Of a stretch of DNA of 64,000 bases, positions 33,814-43,104 are shown in pieces. This DNA comes from Perilla frutescens (lineage: Eukaryota > Streptophyta > Magnoliopsida > Lamiales > Lamiaceae), in contig BRKX01000011.1 of assembly GCA_026008535.1 (NCBI GenBank), positions 12,842,001 through 12,906,000 of the forward strand, in the 5' to 3' direction. Under the pieces are notes generated by a model, which did no database searches, was not told the origin of the DNA, and worked only from the letters and a program-made list of their open reading frames with translations. Within the stretch, counting starts at the first letter, position 1. Each line of letters opens with the position of its first letter. The translations under genes were made by a program, and so were the position numbers.

Positions 33814-36076
33814 TCAGATATAGATGGGCTCCACGAGCCAGACCACTCTGACATCTTGGTCTGCATGCCCCAGGTAAGGTTTCAATCTGTGGCCATTAAC
33901 CTTGAAACGCCCTCTAGTATCTGGATTCTTCAGCTCAACTGCTCCATTGGGTAGGGCTGAGCAGAACCGAACCGCGACCGAAAAACCGAACCGAAAAGTC
34001 AATTTCGGTTCGGTTCGGTGCTATTGAAAGTGAATTCGGTTCGGTTTTGGTTTTATCATGGCAGACCGATTTTATTTCTGTTCGGTTTTGGTTTGAACTC
34101 TAAAAAAGCCGAACAAAACCGAACCGAACCGATATGTTGATAAATTATAAAAAAATTGAGTCTATGTGTACGTCTCTGACACTGTGCGGCCAAATTTGAA
34201 TTTCATCCTTACACTTTAAGGCCCCACCCGAATTTAATAATCTTCCACTCTATACATTTTACTGTTTCACACAAACCTAGATCTCTCTCTCTTTTGCCCC
34301 ATTAATGTCACATACATTAAATAGTTTCATCTCTCTCTCTCCTCGTTTTTCACTTCTCCAAATCTCATCCCTCTCTGTTTCTTTTCATTATTTTTCTCTT
34401 TTGTAACATCATCTATGCCTCTACAAATTTAATTATCTCAACCCATTGTTACTCTCTCTTCATATCTTGCTTGCGTCTTCCCCTTTTTCTCATTCTCTTC
34501 AAATTGATTGTTGTTCAGATATTTTTGACATGAGCGATTTCAGATATTTTGAGATGAACGATATTGATTGTTGTTCAACGAAGGTCAAGTTGGGGAGCTT
34601 TTTTTTATGGGTTTAGACATGAGTTCTTTTATTTTCAACGAAGGTCAAGTTGGGGAGATTTTTTTTATGGGTTTGGACATGAGCTCTTTTATTTTAGGAT
34701 TTCGATTTTGAGTATTTTTCCCTATATCTGTTGCCGCAACATAATCTTTGCAGAGTAAGATTTCTCTGTTTTCTTCTCCTTTAATGAACGGTGATTCTAT
34801 AGTGGTTGAGATCTGAAAATTTTCGGTTTCAACTAAAGCCGACCGAACTGAACCGATATTTTCAGTTTCGGTTCGGTTCGGTGTCTATTTAACATCGGTC
34901 GGTTTCGGTTCATTCAAAATTAATTTCGGTTAAATTCGGTTTTACTATTTCGGTTCGGTCCGGTTCGGTCCGGACCGAATGCTCACCCCTACCATTGGGG
35001 CATTCCGCGTACACTTCAAATGGACCAACCCACTTGGTCCTCAGATTTCCTCCCATCAATTTAAACCTTAAATGGTACAAAAGAACTTTTTGCCCTGGAG
35101 CGAAGTTCTTCCTTCTAATCACTTGATCATGGAGCCTCTTCATTTTTTCCTTGTAAAGAACAACATTGTCATAGGCCTCCATCCTCATCTCTTCCAATTC
35201 TTGAATCTGAATTTTTCTGAAATGCCCAGCTGCATCCTTGTCCATGTTCAGCTTCTACAGTGCCCATCGTGCCTTGTATTCCAGCTCTACCGGCAAATGA
35301 CAGCATTTCCCAAATAGCATCCTATGTGGAGACATCCCGATTGGGGTTTTGAAAGCAGTTCGGTATGCCCACAGGGCATCATCCAGATGTTGACTCCAAT
35401 CCTTGCGACTCGGATTAACCACCTTCCTAAGAATGGCTTTAATTTCTTGATTTGAGACTCCGGCTTGGCCATTCACTTGTGGGTGATAGGCTGTTGTGAC
35501 TCTATGGTTCACCCCATATTTCTTCAACAATTTTTCCAGGGTGTGGTTGCAAAAATGTGTTCCTTGATCACTGATGATGGACGTGGGCACACCAAACCTG
35601 CTGAAAATATGAGATTTCAGAAATGTGGCCACTACTCTTGCATCATTGGTAGGAGTAGCCTTTGCTTCCACCCATTTGGACACATAATCTACTGCCAGGA
35701 TGATGTAATGGTTCCCCCTTGAGTTTGCGAGGGGTCCCATGAAATCCATTCCCCAAACATCGAAAATTTCCACTAGCATGATGGGTGTCATGGGCATTTC
35801 ATTTCTCCTTGTGATGTTTCCAACTCTCTGGCACTGATCACATCTCTTGCATACGTTCTGGGAATCCTTGAAAATCATGGGCCAAAAGAACCCATAGTCC
35901 AGAATTCTTCTTGCTGTTCGGTTTGGTCCGAAATGCCCTCCGCAAGCAAAGTTATGGCAATGCTTCAAAATATCCTCAATTTCATTGTCAGGGACACATC
36001 TTCTTATGATCTCATAAGCACACCTCCTCCATAGAATAGGGCTGTCGCATGCATAAAACTTGCTCTCGTGCCTCAA
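33814..36076 (-). pseudogene. pol: A1 integrase, interrupted by a hAT element
   Basis: The minus strand shows the zinc region (HCHNFACGGHFG, CKRCDQC), then DVWGMDFMGP and IISDQGTHFC with the first two catalytic aspartates. The third acidic position reads NGQAGVSN where E is expected (GAA to GGA). After KARWAL at 35255 a TAG breaks the frame; it continues in the C-terminal region (VLLYHLRFKLMGGNLRTKWVGPF). At 34992 it meets the hAT insertion and resumes at 33951 with the FKVNGHRLKPY tail, ending at 33814. Not functional. Confidence 0.87.
33952..34991. mobile_element. hAT-type non-autonomous element
   Basis: A 1040-bp insertion with terminal inverted repeats TAGGGCTGAGCA and TAGGGGTGAGCA (reverse complement of the right end) and a perfect 8-bp target duplication CCATTGGG at 33944-33951 and 34992-34999. 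Eight-bp duplications with such ends identify the hAT superfamily. Sub-terminal regions are packed with CGGTTCGGTT/AACCGAACC words, possible transposase-binding sites. No transposase ORF. A duplicated segment of about 68 bp lies at 34578-34710. Confidence 0.92.
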
Positions 36077-36085
36077 TTTATTCTT

Positions 36086-37966
36086 TTAGTACCTCGAGTA
36101 CCCAATTGGCAGCTCTCCAGACTCGAAAAAGTTTACTATATCTGCATACCAGGGCTCTCGTGTGCCCCATGCTGAGTACAGATGCTCATCAGGGAAGTGA
36201 TCCGTAATTGGCATTTCATCGCCTTTTTCATTCAGCACCCGACTCAAATGATCAGCTACCAAATTTTGTGCCCCACTCTTATCTTTTATCTTGACATCCA
36301 ACTCTTGTAGGAGCAGAATCCATCTAATTAGTCTCGGCTTTGTCTCCTTCTTGGCCATCAAGTGTCGTAGGGCACCGTGATCTATGTAAACAATGCTCTT
36401 CGTGCCCAAGAGATAGGACCGAAACTTCTCGAATGCAAAAACTACTGCTAGCAGCTCCTTCTCAGTAGTGGTGTAATTACATTGTGCCCCATTCAGAGTT
36501 TTGGAAGCATAGTAAATTACATGGATTTCTTTTCCTCTTTTCTGACCCAGTACAACGCCCACAGCGTAGCCACTGGCGTCACACATAATCTCAAAGGGCA
36601 TTCCCCAATCTGGTGGTTGAATAACTGGTGCCGTGACCAGTTGCTTCTTTAGAAAATTGAATGCCTTTTTACATTCCTCATCAAATTCAAAGGGGACATC
36701 TTGCTGCAATAAGTAAGTAATAGGCTGGGTAATTTTTGCAAAATCTTTTATGAACCTCCTGTAGAATCCAGCGTGCCCCAGAAAGCCTCTCACTTGCTTC
36801 ACTGAAGTGGGGTATGACAATTTCTCAATTATGTCCACTTTGGCTTTATCGACCTCAATGCCCCTCTCGGAAACCACATGGCCCAGTACTATGCCCTCTC
36901 TGACCATGAAATGGCATTTTTCGTAGTTCAGCACTAGGCATTTGTCCACACAACGCTGCAACGCCTTCTCTAGATTATCTAAGCATCGATCAAAGCAGCT
37001 CCCATACACCGTGAAGTCATCCATGAATACCTCAATGCAGTTCTCAAGCAAATCAGAGAATATGCTCATCATACATCGCTGAAACATGCCAGGAGCATTG
37101 CAGAGGCCAAAGGGCATTCTGCGATAGGCAAATGTGCCGAATGGGCACGTGAAAGTTGTTTTCTCCTGGTCCTCTTGACTCACTACAATTTGTATATATC
37201 CTGAGTATCCGTCCAAGAAATAAAAGAACTTGTTCCATGTGAGTCTCTCCAGCATCTGGTCAATGAACGGAAGTGGGAAATGATCCTTCCGCGTGACCGT
37301 GTTCAGCTTCCGGTAATCAATGCAAACTCTCCAGCCAGTTTGCAGTCGTGTGGGCACAAGCTCTCCTTTTTCATATTTCACAACTTGAATGCCCGACTTC
37401 TTGGGCACAACATGGATTGGACTGACCCACTTGCTATCAGAAATTAGGTATATAATGCCCTGGTCCAGTAGCTTAATTATCTCTTTTAGCACCACATCCT
37501 TCATCACCGGATTGAGCTTTCTTTGTGGATGACGAACGGGCTTTGCATCATCTTCCAACAAAATCTTGTGCATACAAACTGCTGGGCTAATACCCTTTAT
37601 ATCTGCCAAAGTCCATCCGAGTGCCTCCTTGTACAGTCTCAACAGTCTCAAAAGACGATCTTCATCAGCTTGATTCAACCCTGCACTAATTATCACTGGG
37701 AGTGTCTCATTATCTCCCAAGTAGGCATACTTCAAATGCCTTGGCAATGCCTTTAACTCCAGCGTGGGCACTCTAATAATAGAAGGCATCATTCTGTCAT
37801 CACTTCTCTGAATGGGCACACCATAGTCCACACAGCCGTATGGCATTTCTTCCAATGAGTACAGCATCATAATTCCATCCCTTATGTCATCATCCTCGTC
37901 CAGGGCATTCTGGTCAGTCAGTCCATCCCACAATGCCCACTCCAGTGGTTCTCTGTTGCTTACCAT
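36086..37966 (-). CDS. pol: A1 reverse transcriptase and RNase H
   Basis: A 626-residue open frame, the longest in the window. From about residue 160 come HVVPKKSG, WRVCIDYRKLN, FLDGYSGY and FGTFAYRRMPFGLCNAPG, then the catalytic box VFMDDFTVYG with both aspartates. RNase H follows from about residue 450 (FEIMCDASGYAVG, TTTEKELLAVVFA, IDHGALRHL). The frame ends with an in-frame stop 10 bases before the integrase frame, although in the family it is one polyprotein. It is internally intact, but the rest of the element is broken. Confidence 0.9.
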   Translation of the reverse strand: MVSNREPLEWALWDGLTDQNALDEDDDIRDGIMMLYSLEEMPYGCVDYGVPIQRSDDRMMPSIIRVPTLELKALPRHLKYAYLGDNETLPVIISAGLNQADEDRLLRLLRLYKEALGWTLADIKGISPAVCMHKILLEDDAKPVRHPQRKLNPVMKDVVLKEIIKLLDQGIIYLISDSKWVSPIHVVPKKSGIQVVKYEKGELVPTRLQTGWRVCIDYRKLNTVTRKDHFPLPFIDQMLERLTWNKFFYFLDGYSGYIQIVVSQEDQEKTTFTCPFGTFAYRRMPFGLCNAPGMFQRCMMSIFSDLLENCIEVFMDDFTVYGSCFDRCLDNLEKALQRCVDKCLVLNYEKCHFMVREGIVLGHVVSERGIEVDKAKVDIIEKLSYPTSVKQVRGFLGHAGFYRRFIKDFAKITQPITYLLQQDVPFEFDEECKKAFNFLKKQLVTAPVIQPPDWGMPFEIMCDASGYAVGVVLGQKRGKEIHVIYYASKTLNGAQCNYTTTEKELLAVVFAFEKFRSYLLGTKSIVYIDHGALRHLMAKKETKPRLIRWILLLQELDVKIKDKSGAQNLVADHLSRVLNEKGDEMPITDHFPDEHLYSAWGTREPWYADIVNFFESGELPIGYSRY

Positions 37967-37987
37967 GGATAAAGTAGAACGGCTCGG

Positions 37988-38521
37988 TTAATGAAATGTA
38001 TTCACAAAATTACAATTTTCTGTATCCGGGGGGTGTTTCATGGCTTCAAAAATGTTGAACATCACTTTCTCCTCATCAAACTCACACGTCAGTGTGCCCT
38101 TCTCCACATCAATCTTGGTTCGAGCTGTCTTCATGAAAGGCCTTCCCAGCAACAAAACTGAAGATTTTGAAGTCGTTGTGCCCATGTCAAGCACATAAAA
38201 ATCTGCTGGGAATATAAGCTCGTCCACTTTGACCAATACATCTTCAATGAGGCCTTCTGGATAAACATTAGATCGGTCAGCTAACTGAATGACCACACGG
38301 ATCTCCTTCAAAGGTCCAATCTTCAATTCTTTGAACACCGACGGGGGCATTACGTTGATTGATGCCCCCAAATCCAGCATGGCCTTTTCAACTTTTCTAT
38401 CTCCAATTATGCAAGGGATCATGAACATCCCTGGATCATCACACTTCTTGGATAACTTCCTTTGTATCACAGCCGATATATTCTCCCCAACTAGGAACCT
38501 TGCATCGTCATTGAATCGCAC
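37988..38521 (-). CDS. pro: A1 aspartic protease
   Basis: A 177-residue frame with MLDLGASINVMPPSVFKEL (active site DLGAS, the Athila form of the DSG/DTG triad), QLADRSNVYPEGLIEDVLV, FPADFYVLDM and LLLGRPFMKTARTKIDV. The ATG at 38521 is probably internal to a longer gag-protease frame; the stop after NFVNTFH lies just before the RT frame. It would process the polyprotein. Confidence 0.85.
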   Translation of the reverse strand: MRFNDDARFLVGENISAVIQRKLSKKCDDPGMFMIPCIIGDRKVEKAMLDLGASINVMPPSVFKELKIGPLKEIRVVIQLADRSNVYPEGLIEDVLVKVDELIFPADFYVLDMGTTTSKSSVLLLGRPFMKTARTKIDVEKGTLTCEFDEEKVMFNIFEAMKHPPDTENCNFVNTFH

Positions 38522-39688
38522 CTTTCTGGTACAAAGCTCCTTTAGAAACCGGGCATACCGTGGTACTTGCTTGATTGCCTCGATCAGCCAGGGTTATAAG
38601 TCTGGGAATTGGGATCATATCTTCTGGAATGCCCATTCTGGCCACCAATGGCATTTACGTCTTCCACCGCGTTTTGTAGAGTTGGGCATTCATCAGTGAA
38701 ACGAAGTACACTCTTGCATACTCCACAAGGTCTGGGCTTTTTCGCCATGCTCACACCAGACAAGATCTTTTCAATTTTGTCACACAATCTGTCACTGACA
38801 ACCCGAATGCCCTCTTCGCTGAAGTCTCGGTTGTCTTCAGCCATCTCCGTGAGAATTCTGAATGCTTCAACAGGCTGCTTGTTCAGTATAGACCCTCCAC
38901 ATGAGGCATTCACGATTGTCCTCTCATGTGGTCTCAATCCTCCAACAAAATACTGAATCAAATCGTGTTCAGTAATCTGGTGCTGTGGGCATTTTGCCAG
39001 TATTGCCTGGAATCTTCCCTAGTAGTCATAGAAACTCTCGTTGGTTCCCATCTTCAGGCTCCCTATCCTTCTTCTCATTTCTTGCACTCTGGATGCTGGG
39101 AAATATTTTTCCAAAAACTTTTGCTGAAGTTGTCTCCATGTGGTCACAACGCCAGTCGGTAATGTGTACAGCTAGTCCCGTGCCCCATCCTGAAGAGTGA
39201 AAGGGAACGAGACCAACCGCACATACTCCTCTCGTCCATGGTTTGATGGTTGAGTCTGGCAAACCATCTCAAAATCTTATAAGTGTCTTTGTGGATCCTC
39301 TCCGGGCATTCCGTGGAACTTCGGCAAGATTTGGATAAAGTTTGTATGAATAACCCAGTTCTGAGTCACAACTGGGAGTGTAATGCCCATCGGGCGCAGA
39401 TTTATGTTGGTCGGGAAAACCAACTGCCTTAAAGTTCTGTTATCCTCCGCATCTCCATTCGCGGCATTCCTATTTACGGCCATGTTGATAGTGTGGCCGT
39501 TCTCAAACTGTCCTTCCTCCTCGTGCCCTTCATCTCCTTCATCTTCTAGTGGTGTGGGCTCACGAGGTCTGTTTGTAGCTCGTCGTGCCATCTTCACTGC
39601 TGCCCTATTTTTCCTCAAAGTATTCTCTATCTCCGGATCGTACAATAGAGTTTCTTCTGAAAAGCTCCTGGGCATCAACTACTAGGCA
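38522..39688 (-). pseudogene. gag: A1 gag
   Basis: Reads from MMPRSFSEETLLYDPEIENTL (39678) through PTPLEDEGDEGHEEE, LPKFHGMPGEDP, FPFTLQDGARD and KYFPASRVQEMRRRIGSLK to GLRPHERTIVNASCGG, and ends near a zinc-knuckle-like CGVCKSVLRFTDEC where R replaces the usual H. Stops (near 39276, 39173, 39019 and 38590) break the frame. The order and words match Athila gag. Confidence 0.82.
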
Positions 39689-39723
39689 CACCAGCTTAGA
39701 AAGTAAAATCACTAGAAATCAGC

Positions 39724-39741
39724 TCCCCGGCAACGGCGCCA
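39724..39741 (-). other. Primer-binding site of A1 (tRNA-Asp)
   Basis: TGGCGCCGTTGCCGGGGA on the minus strand is complementary over 18 bases to the plant tRNA-Asp 3' end, including CCA. It lies four bases from the LTR end. This primer is characteristic of Athila and related non-chromovirus Ty3 elements. Confidence 0.9.
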
Positions 39742-39745
39742 ATTT

Positions 39746-41324
39746 TGACGCGCGGTCATTTCGCGCTCAAAATGAATTTGTATGCTCCTGTGCCCACAGC
39801 GAGCGTAGCTAGCTATGAGTAAGGGTCGATCCCACAGAGAGCTGATGCGATCTTACTTTCGAGTCACCAATCACAAAAGAGGGTCTGGTACCGTGGTCAC
39901 AACAATGGAAATTAAATCTGCAAAAATAAACTAAAGAGATATCAAATAATAAGAGGTTCCGGAACTTGAACTAGAATCCAGTTTAACTTATACTCACTCG
40001 ATCATGGGCACAGTGATTTTCCTACACGATTAAATCACCTAGTTATGGAGACCGGATTCCTCGCTGCGTCTCCTTATTCATCCGTTTAGATTAGGTTTAA
40101 AGGTGATTTCTCGTCGATTAAACCCCTAACCTATCACCCACCCCCTGGTTCCCTAAAGATATGTAAATGAATAGGAAGCAGTGTGCCCTAGACGAACCGA
40201 AGTTTACTGTGTTTACTGATTCCTCGTGTGCCCACAGCAACCCACCGATTTCCCAGTTACCGTTTGAATTAACACACAGTCACGATTCGCTAATCTAATT
40301 AACCCTGGTGTGCCTTCTACAACTAAAGAGTGATCAGCCACATTAGTTATATTAAACTCACGCTCACTAGGAATAAGAACAAAAATCGGTAGAAACCTAA
40401 TCGTGCAGTAATGTGCCCACACGGCCTCACGAGTATTTAAGTATATTGTTAAACCTTTATCTTTAGTTCAAATTCTAGAATATAGATCTAGCTACTCATA
40501 CTATAAAGAACTGTAAATACATAAATTAAAGACATGATAAATAGGAAAAACTTACTGGAATTGAATAAAAACTCATCCAACACCAACAATGAATTGCAAC
40601 AACATTAAATATAAATCCTAACCTCTGTGGGCATAAGGCCCCAGATTGTCTTGCTGCCGGAGCAGTGTTAAAACTAAACTAATGACGAAAGTAAAAGTGC
40701 AGAAAACAATATGGTACGAAGTATGTCTTCTAACAATCAAAACTCGTATTTTTAAAAGAGTACAAAGATCAATTCAAATCCCCAAATATGGGGAGTCTTC
40801 AATATCTGCCGGATTCGCTATGCCCCGCTGGAATCTGCCTGGATAAGGAAACTTCCTTATCTGCTGGATCTCTGTGCCCACTGGAATCTGCCTGTATAAG
40901 GAAATTTCCTTAGGTGGTGGAATGCATCCCGTTATTTTAGGGATGCCATCCCTATCTTCCAATTTGCTTCCCAAGAGTCCACCTATGAACAATCTTTCCT
41001 TCTTCAATTCAGATTTCAAAATCAATGAAGTTCCAACGCCAGCTTTATCTTCTTTCAACAGAATCCCGATTTTTTCGGGAATGCCCTCTTCACTGTCTCT
41101 TCTAAATCTGTGCGAGTACTGTGAGCACGACATCTTCTGCTCAGGTCCAATATGCCCATTTCATCGATTTCAGTCAATTTGAGGTTAAAATGCCTCTTTC
41201 GCCAGATTTCACTCCTGTAATGCCCAAACCACTTTCGTGGTTCTTTTCCGACACAAAAGACATTAAAAAGGACATTTAGAGCGACTAAAATGCCCAAAAA
41301 AACACGAAATAAATGGACTTATCA
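39746..41324 (-). repeat. 5' LTR of A1
   Basis: Partner of 30561-32140, with the same ends (TGATAAGTCC on the minus strand to GCGCGTCA). Its outer end at 41324 abuts an antisense Ty3 integrase fragment without a matching duplication on the other side of the element. Confidence 0.92.
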
Positions 41325-41645
41325 ACCATCCGCTTGAGGATGACAAGCAGTAGAGAAAAGCAACTAGGTACCTAGCTTACCCCATAGTACACGCCAAAAA
41401 TGTGCTAAGAACTTAGAATCCCTATCACTAACAATAGTTCTAGGTATTCCATGTAATGACTTAGAATTCCTATCACTAACAACATGAATAAAGAACAGAT
41501 TGGCAATGTGTACAGCATCATCAATTTTTCTACATGTAATGAAATGAGCCATTTTGGAAAACCTATCAACCACAACAAAGATAGAATCTCGACCAGACCT
41601 AGACCGTGGCAAACCAAGTATGAAATCCATAGATAAATCAATCTA
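41325..41645 (-). pseudogene. Ty3 integrase-core fragment, antisense to C2
   Basis: The minus strand encodes LSMDFILGLPRSRSG, VVVDRFSKMAHFITCRK, TIVSDRDSKF, RVLWGKLGT and a degenerate ACHPQ.DG end. A segment of about 47 bp (about 41411-41457) is partly repeated just downstream, doubling the SDR motif. The fragment abuts copia RNase H sequence at about 41646. Together with 16985-17278 it shows that both copia copies carry the same antisense neighbour. Confidence 0.8.
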
Positions 41646-41647
41646 CA

Positions 41648-42223
41648 GGGAAGACTGGACTATGGTATCCCAGAGATGAAAGTTTGAGTCTAATTGGTTA
41701 TTCAGATTCAGACTTTGGTGGATGCAAGATCGACAGAAAAAGCACCAGTGGAACATGTCAGTTTCTTAGAAGCAAACTGCTATCCTGGTTTAGCAAGAAG
41801 CAGCACTCAGTTGCCACGTCAACAACTGAAGCAGAATATGTAGCTGCTGGAAGCTACTGTGCTCAGATACTCTGGATGAAGCAATAGTTGAAGGACTACA
41901 AAGTCGAAACTGAAGAAGTACCTATATTCTGTGACAACAATAGTGCAATTGCAATATCTCAGAATCCAGCTCTGCATTCAAGAACTAAGCACATTGACAT
42001 AAGACATTACTTCATCAGAGATCACATCGAGAAGAAGGACATATGCATCAAATATGTCAACACTGAGAAACAGATAGCCGACACCTTCACCGAACCATTA
42101 TCTGAAGCAAGGTTTATGGAGCTATGCATACAATTGGGACTACTTAAGCTAGCATCAAAGGATGAAGATGATCAACTGGAAGAAAAAGACCAAGAATCCA
42201 TTATAGCTGAAGAGAAGAACTGA
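41648..42223 (+). pseudogene. pol: C2 copia RNase H
   Basis: Shows the copia RT end and RNase H: GLWYPRDESLSLIGYSDSDFGGC, RKSTSGTCQFL, SWFSKKQHSVATSTTEAEYVA, CDNNSAIAISQNPALHSRTKHIDIRHYFIRD and the TEPLSEARFMELCIQLGLLK tail. One TAG near 41886 interrupts it. The tail is followed by about 880 bp of spacer and then ORF-A. Confidence 0.9.
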
Positions 42224-43104
42224 ACCGAAAAGCTTCAACCCATCTGAATAAGTAGTTCATAACTGAAAAAGTCGTCAATTGATCAGTTGGACAAATAAGC
42301 TATCAGTTTGAAATGAAGCGAGAAGCTGTGCAGAAAAAGTAAACAAAAACTGATCCGCTTAATCCATCAGCTCGACTAAATCATCAATTTATTTGCTCAA
42401 ACTGATGATCCAGTCAGTCAAACAAAGACATGCTAGCTGGAAAAAGACCAAACTGATGAAGAAATCATAAGAATTGGAACCAACTCAAAAGGAGATATCA
42501 GTTCAAGAACCAGCTGAAGGAAAGCAGCAGAACTGATGAACAGCTGAACTGAGAAACAGCTGAATGAAGGCCCCAGCAGTCAAGACCAGTAAGGAACTGA
42601 TGAGAAAACATTTCAGTTGGAGCTGATCAACAGAATGATCATCAGCTACACTGGAAGCCAACTGATGACGTAATTAGTTTCAAGTCAAGAAGGAACTGCT
42701 AGAGAGAAAAGATAAGTTCAAAACCTCAATAGTGGAAATGGTAAAAACACGTGTCACTCAAATATTACCGTTGACCTCTCTCTCTCTCTCCTCATTTATC
42801 TCCAACGAATAGAAATAAAAGGCTAATCGACGGGTCAATTAAATTAATCTGACCGTTAAACTTGGGCATACGAATTGACACAACTGTTGGATGAACCCTA
42901 TCATCTTCTATAAAAAGGATGGCTGAATTTTCATTTTCACTTTTACTGATCCAAAACTCAGTAAAGAATTAAAGCCTTTCTCTTTCCTCATTCCTTCAAA
43001 CTGTTCTGCAAAATAGTTATGAAAGTAAACAAAATCAAGTTCCAAAATCCAGCCAAAACCAGATTATCCTTTCCGAACCATTCATCAAACATCTAAAAAA
43101 CTCC
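42224..43104 (+). promoter_or_regulatory. C2 spacer with promoter-like module before ORF-A
   Basis: Non-coding, dense in AACTGA/TCAGTT and CAGCTG words up to 42690. It then has a G-box-like CACGTGTC at 42748-42755, ACCGTTGA at 42767-42774 and a TATA box (CTATAAAAAGG) at 42908-42918. ORF-A starts at 43105, about 190 bp after the TATA box. C1 shows the same arrangement at 17996-18170. Confidence 0.5.

Larger units (their letters stand above)
30561..41324 (-). mobile_element. Athila-clade Ty3 element A1
   Basis: LTRs are at 30561-32140 and 39746-41324 (1580 and 1579 bp). From right to left on the minus strand come the 5' LTR, a tRNA-Asp PBS, gag, protease, RT-RNase H, integrase and 3' LTR. Protein motifs are those of Athila (DLGASINVMP protease, FMDDF reverse transcriptase). 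No env-like ORF follows integrase. The flanks are GTTGC and ACCAT, not a duplication, so at least one side was rearranged. A hAT-type element interrupts integrase. Confidence 0.92.

Noticed and set aside
34564..34758. 64-residue ORF in the hAT element
   Set aside because: It comes from the 68-bp internal duplication and has no transposase motif.
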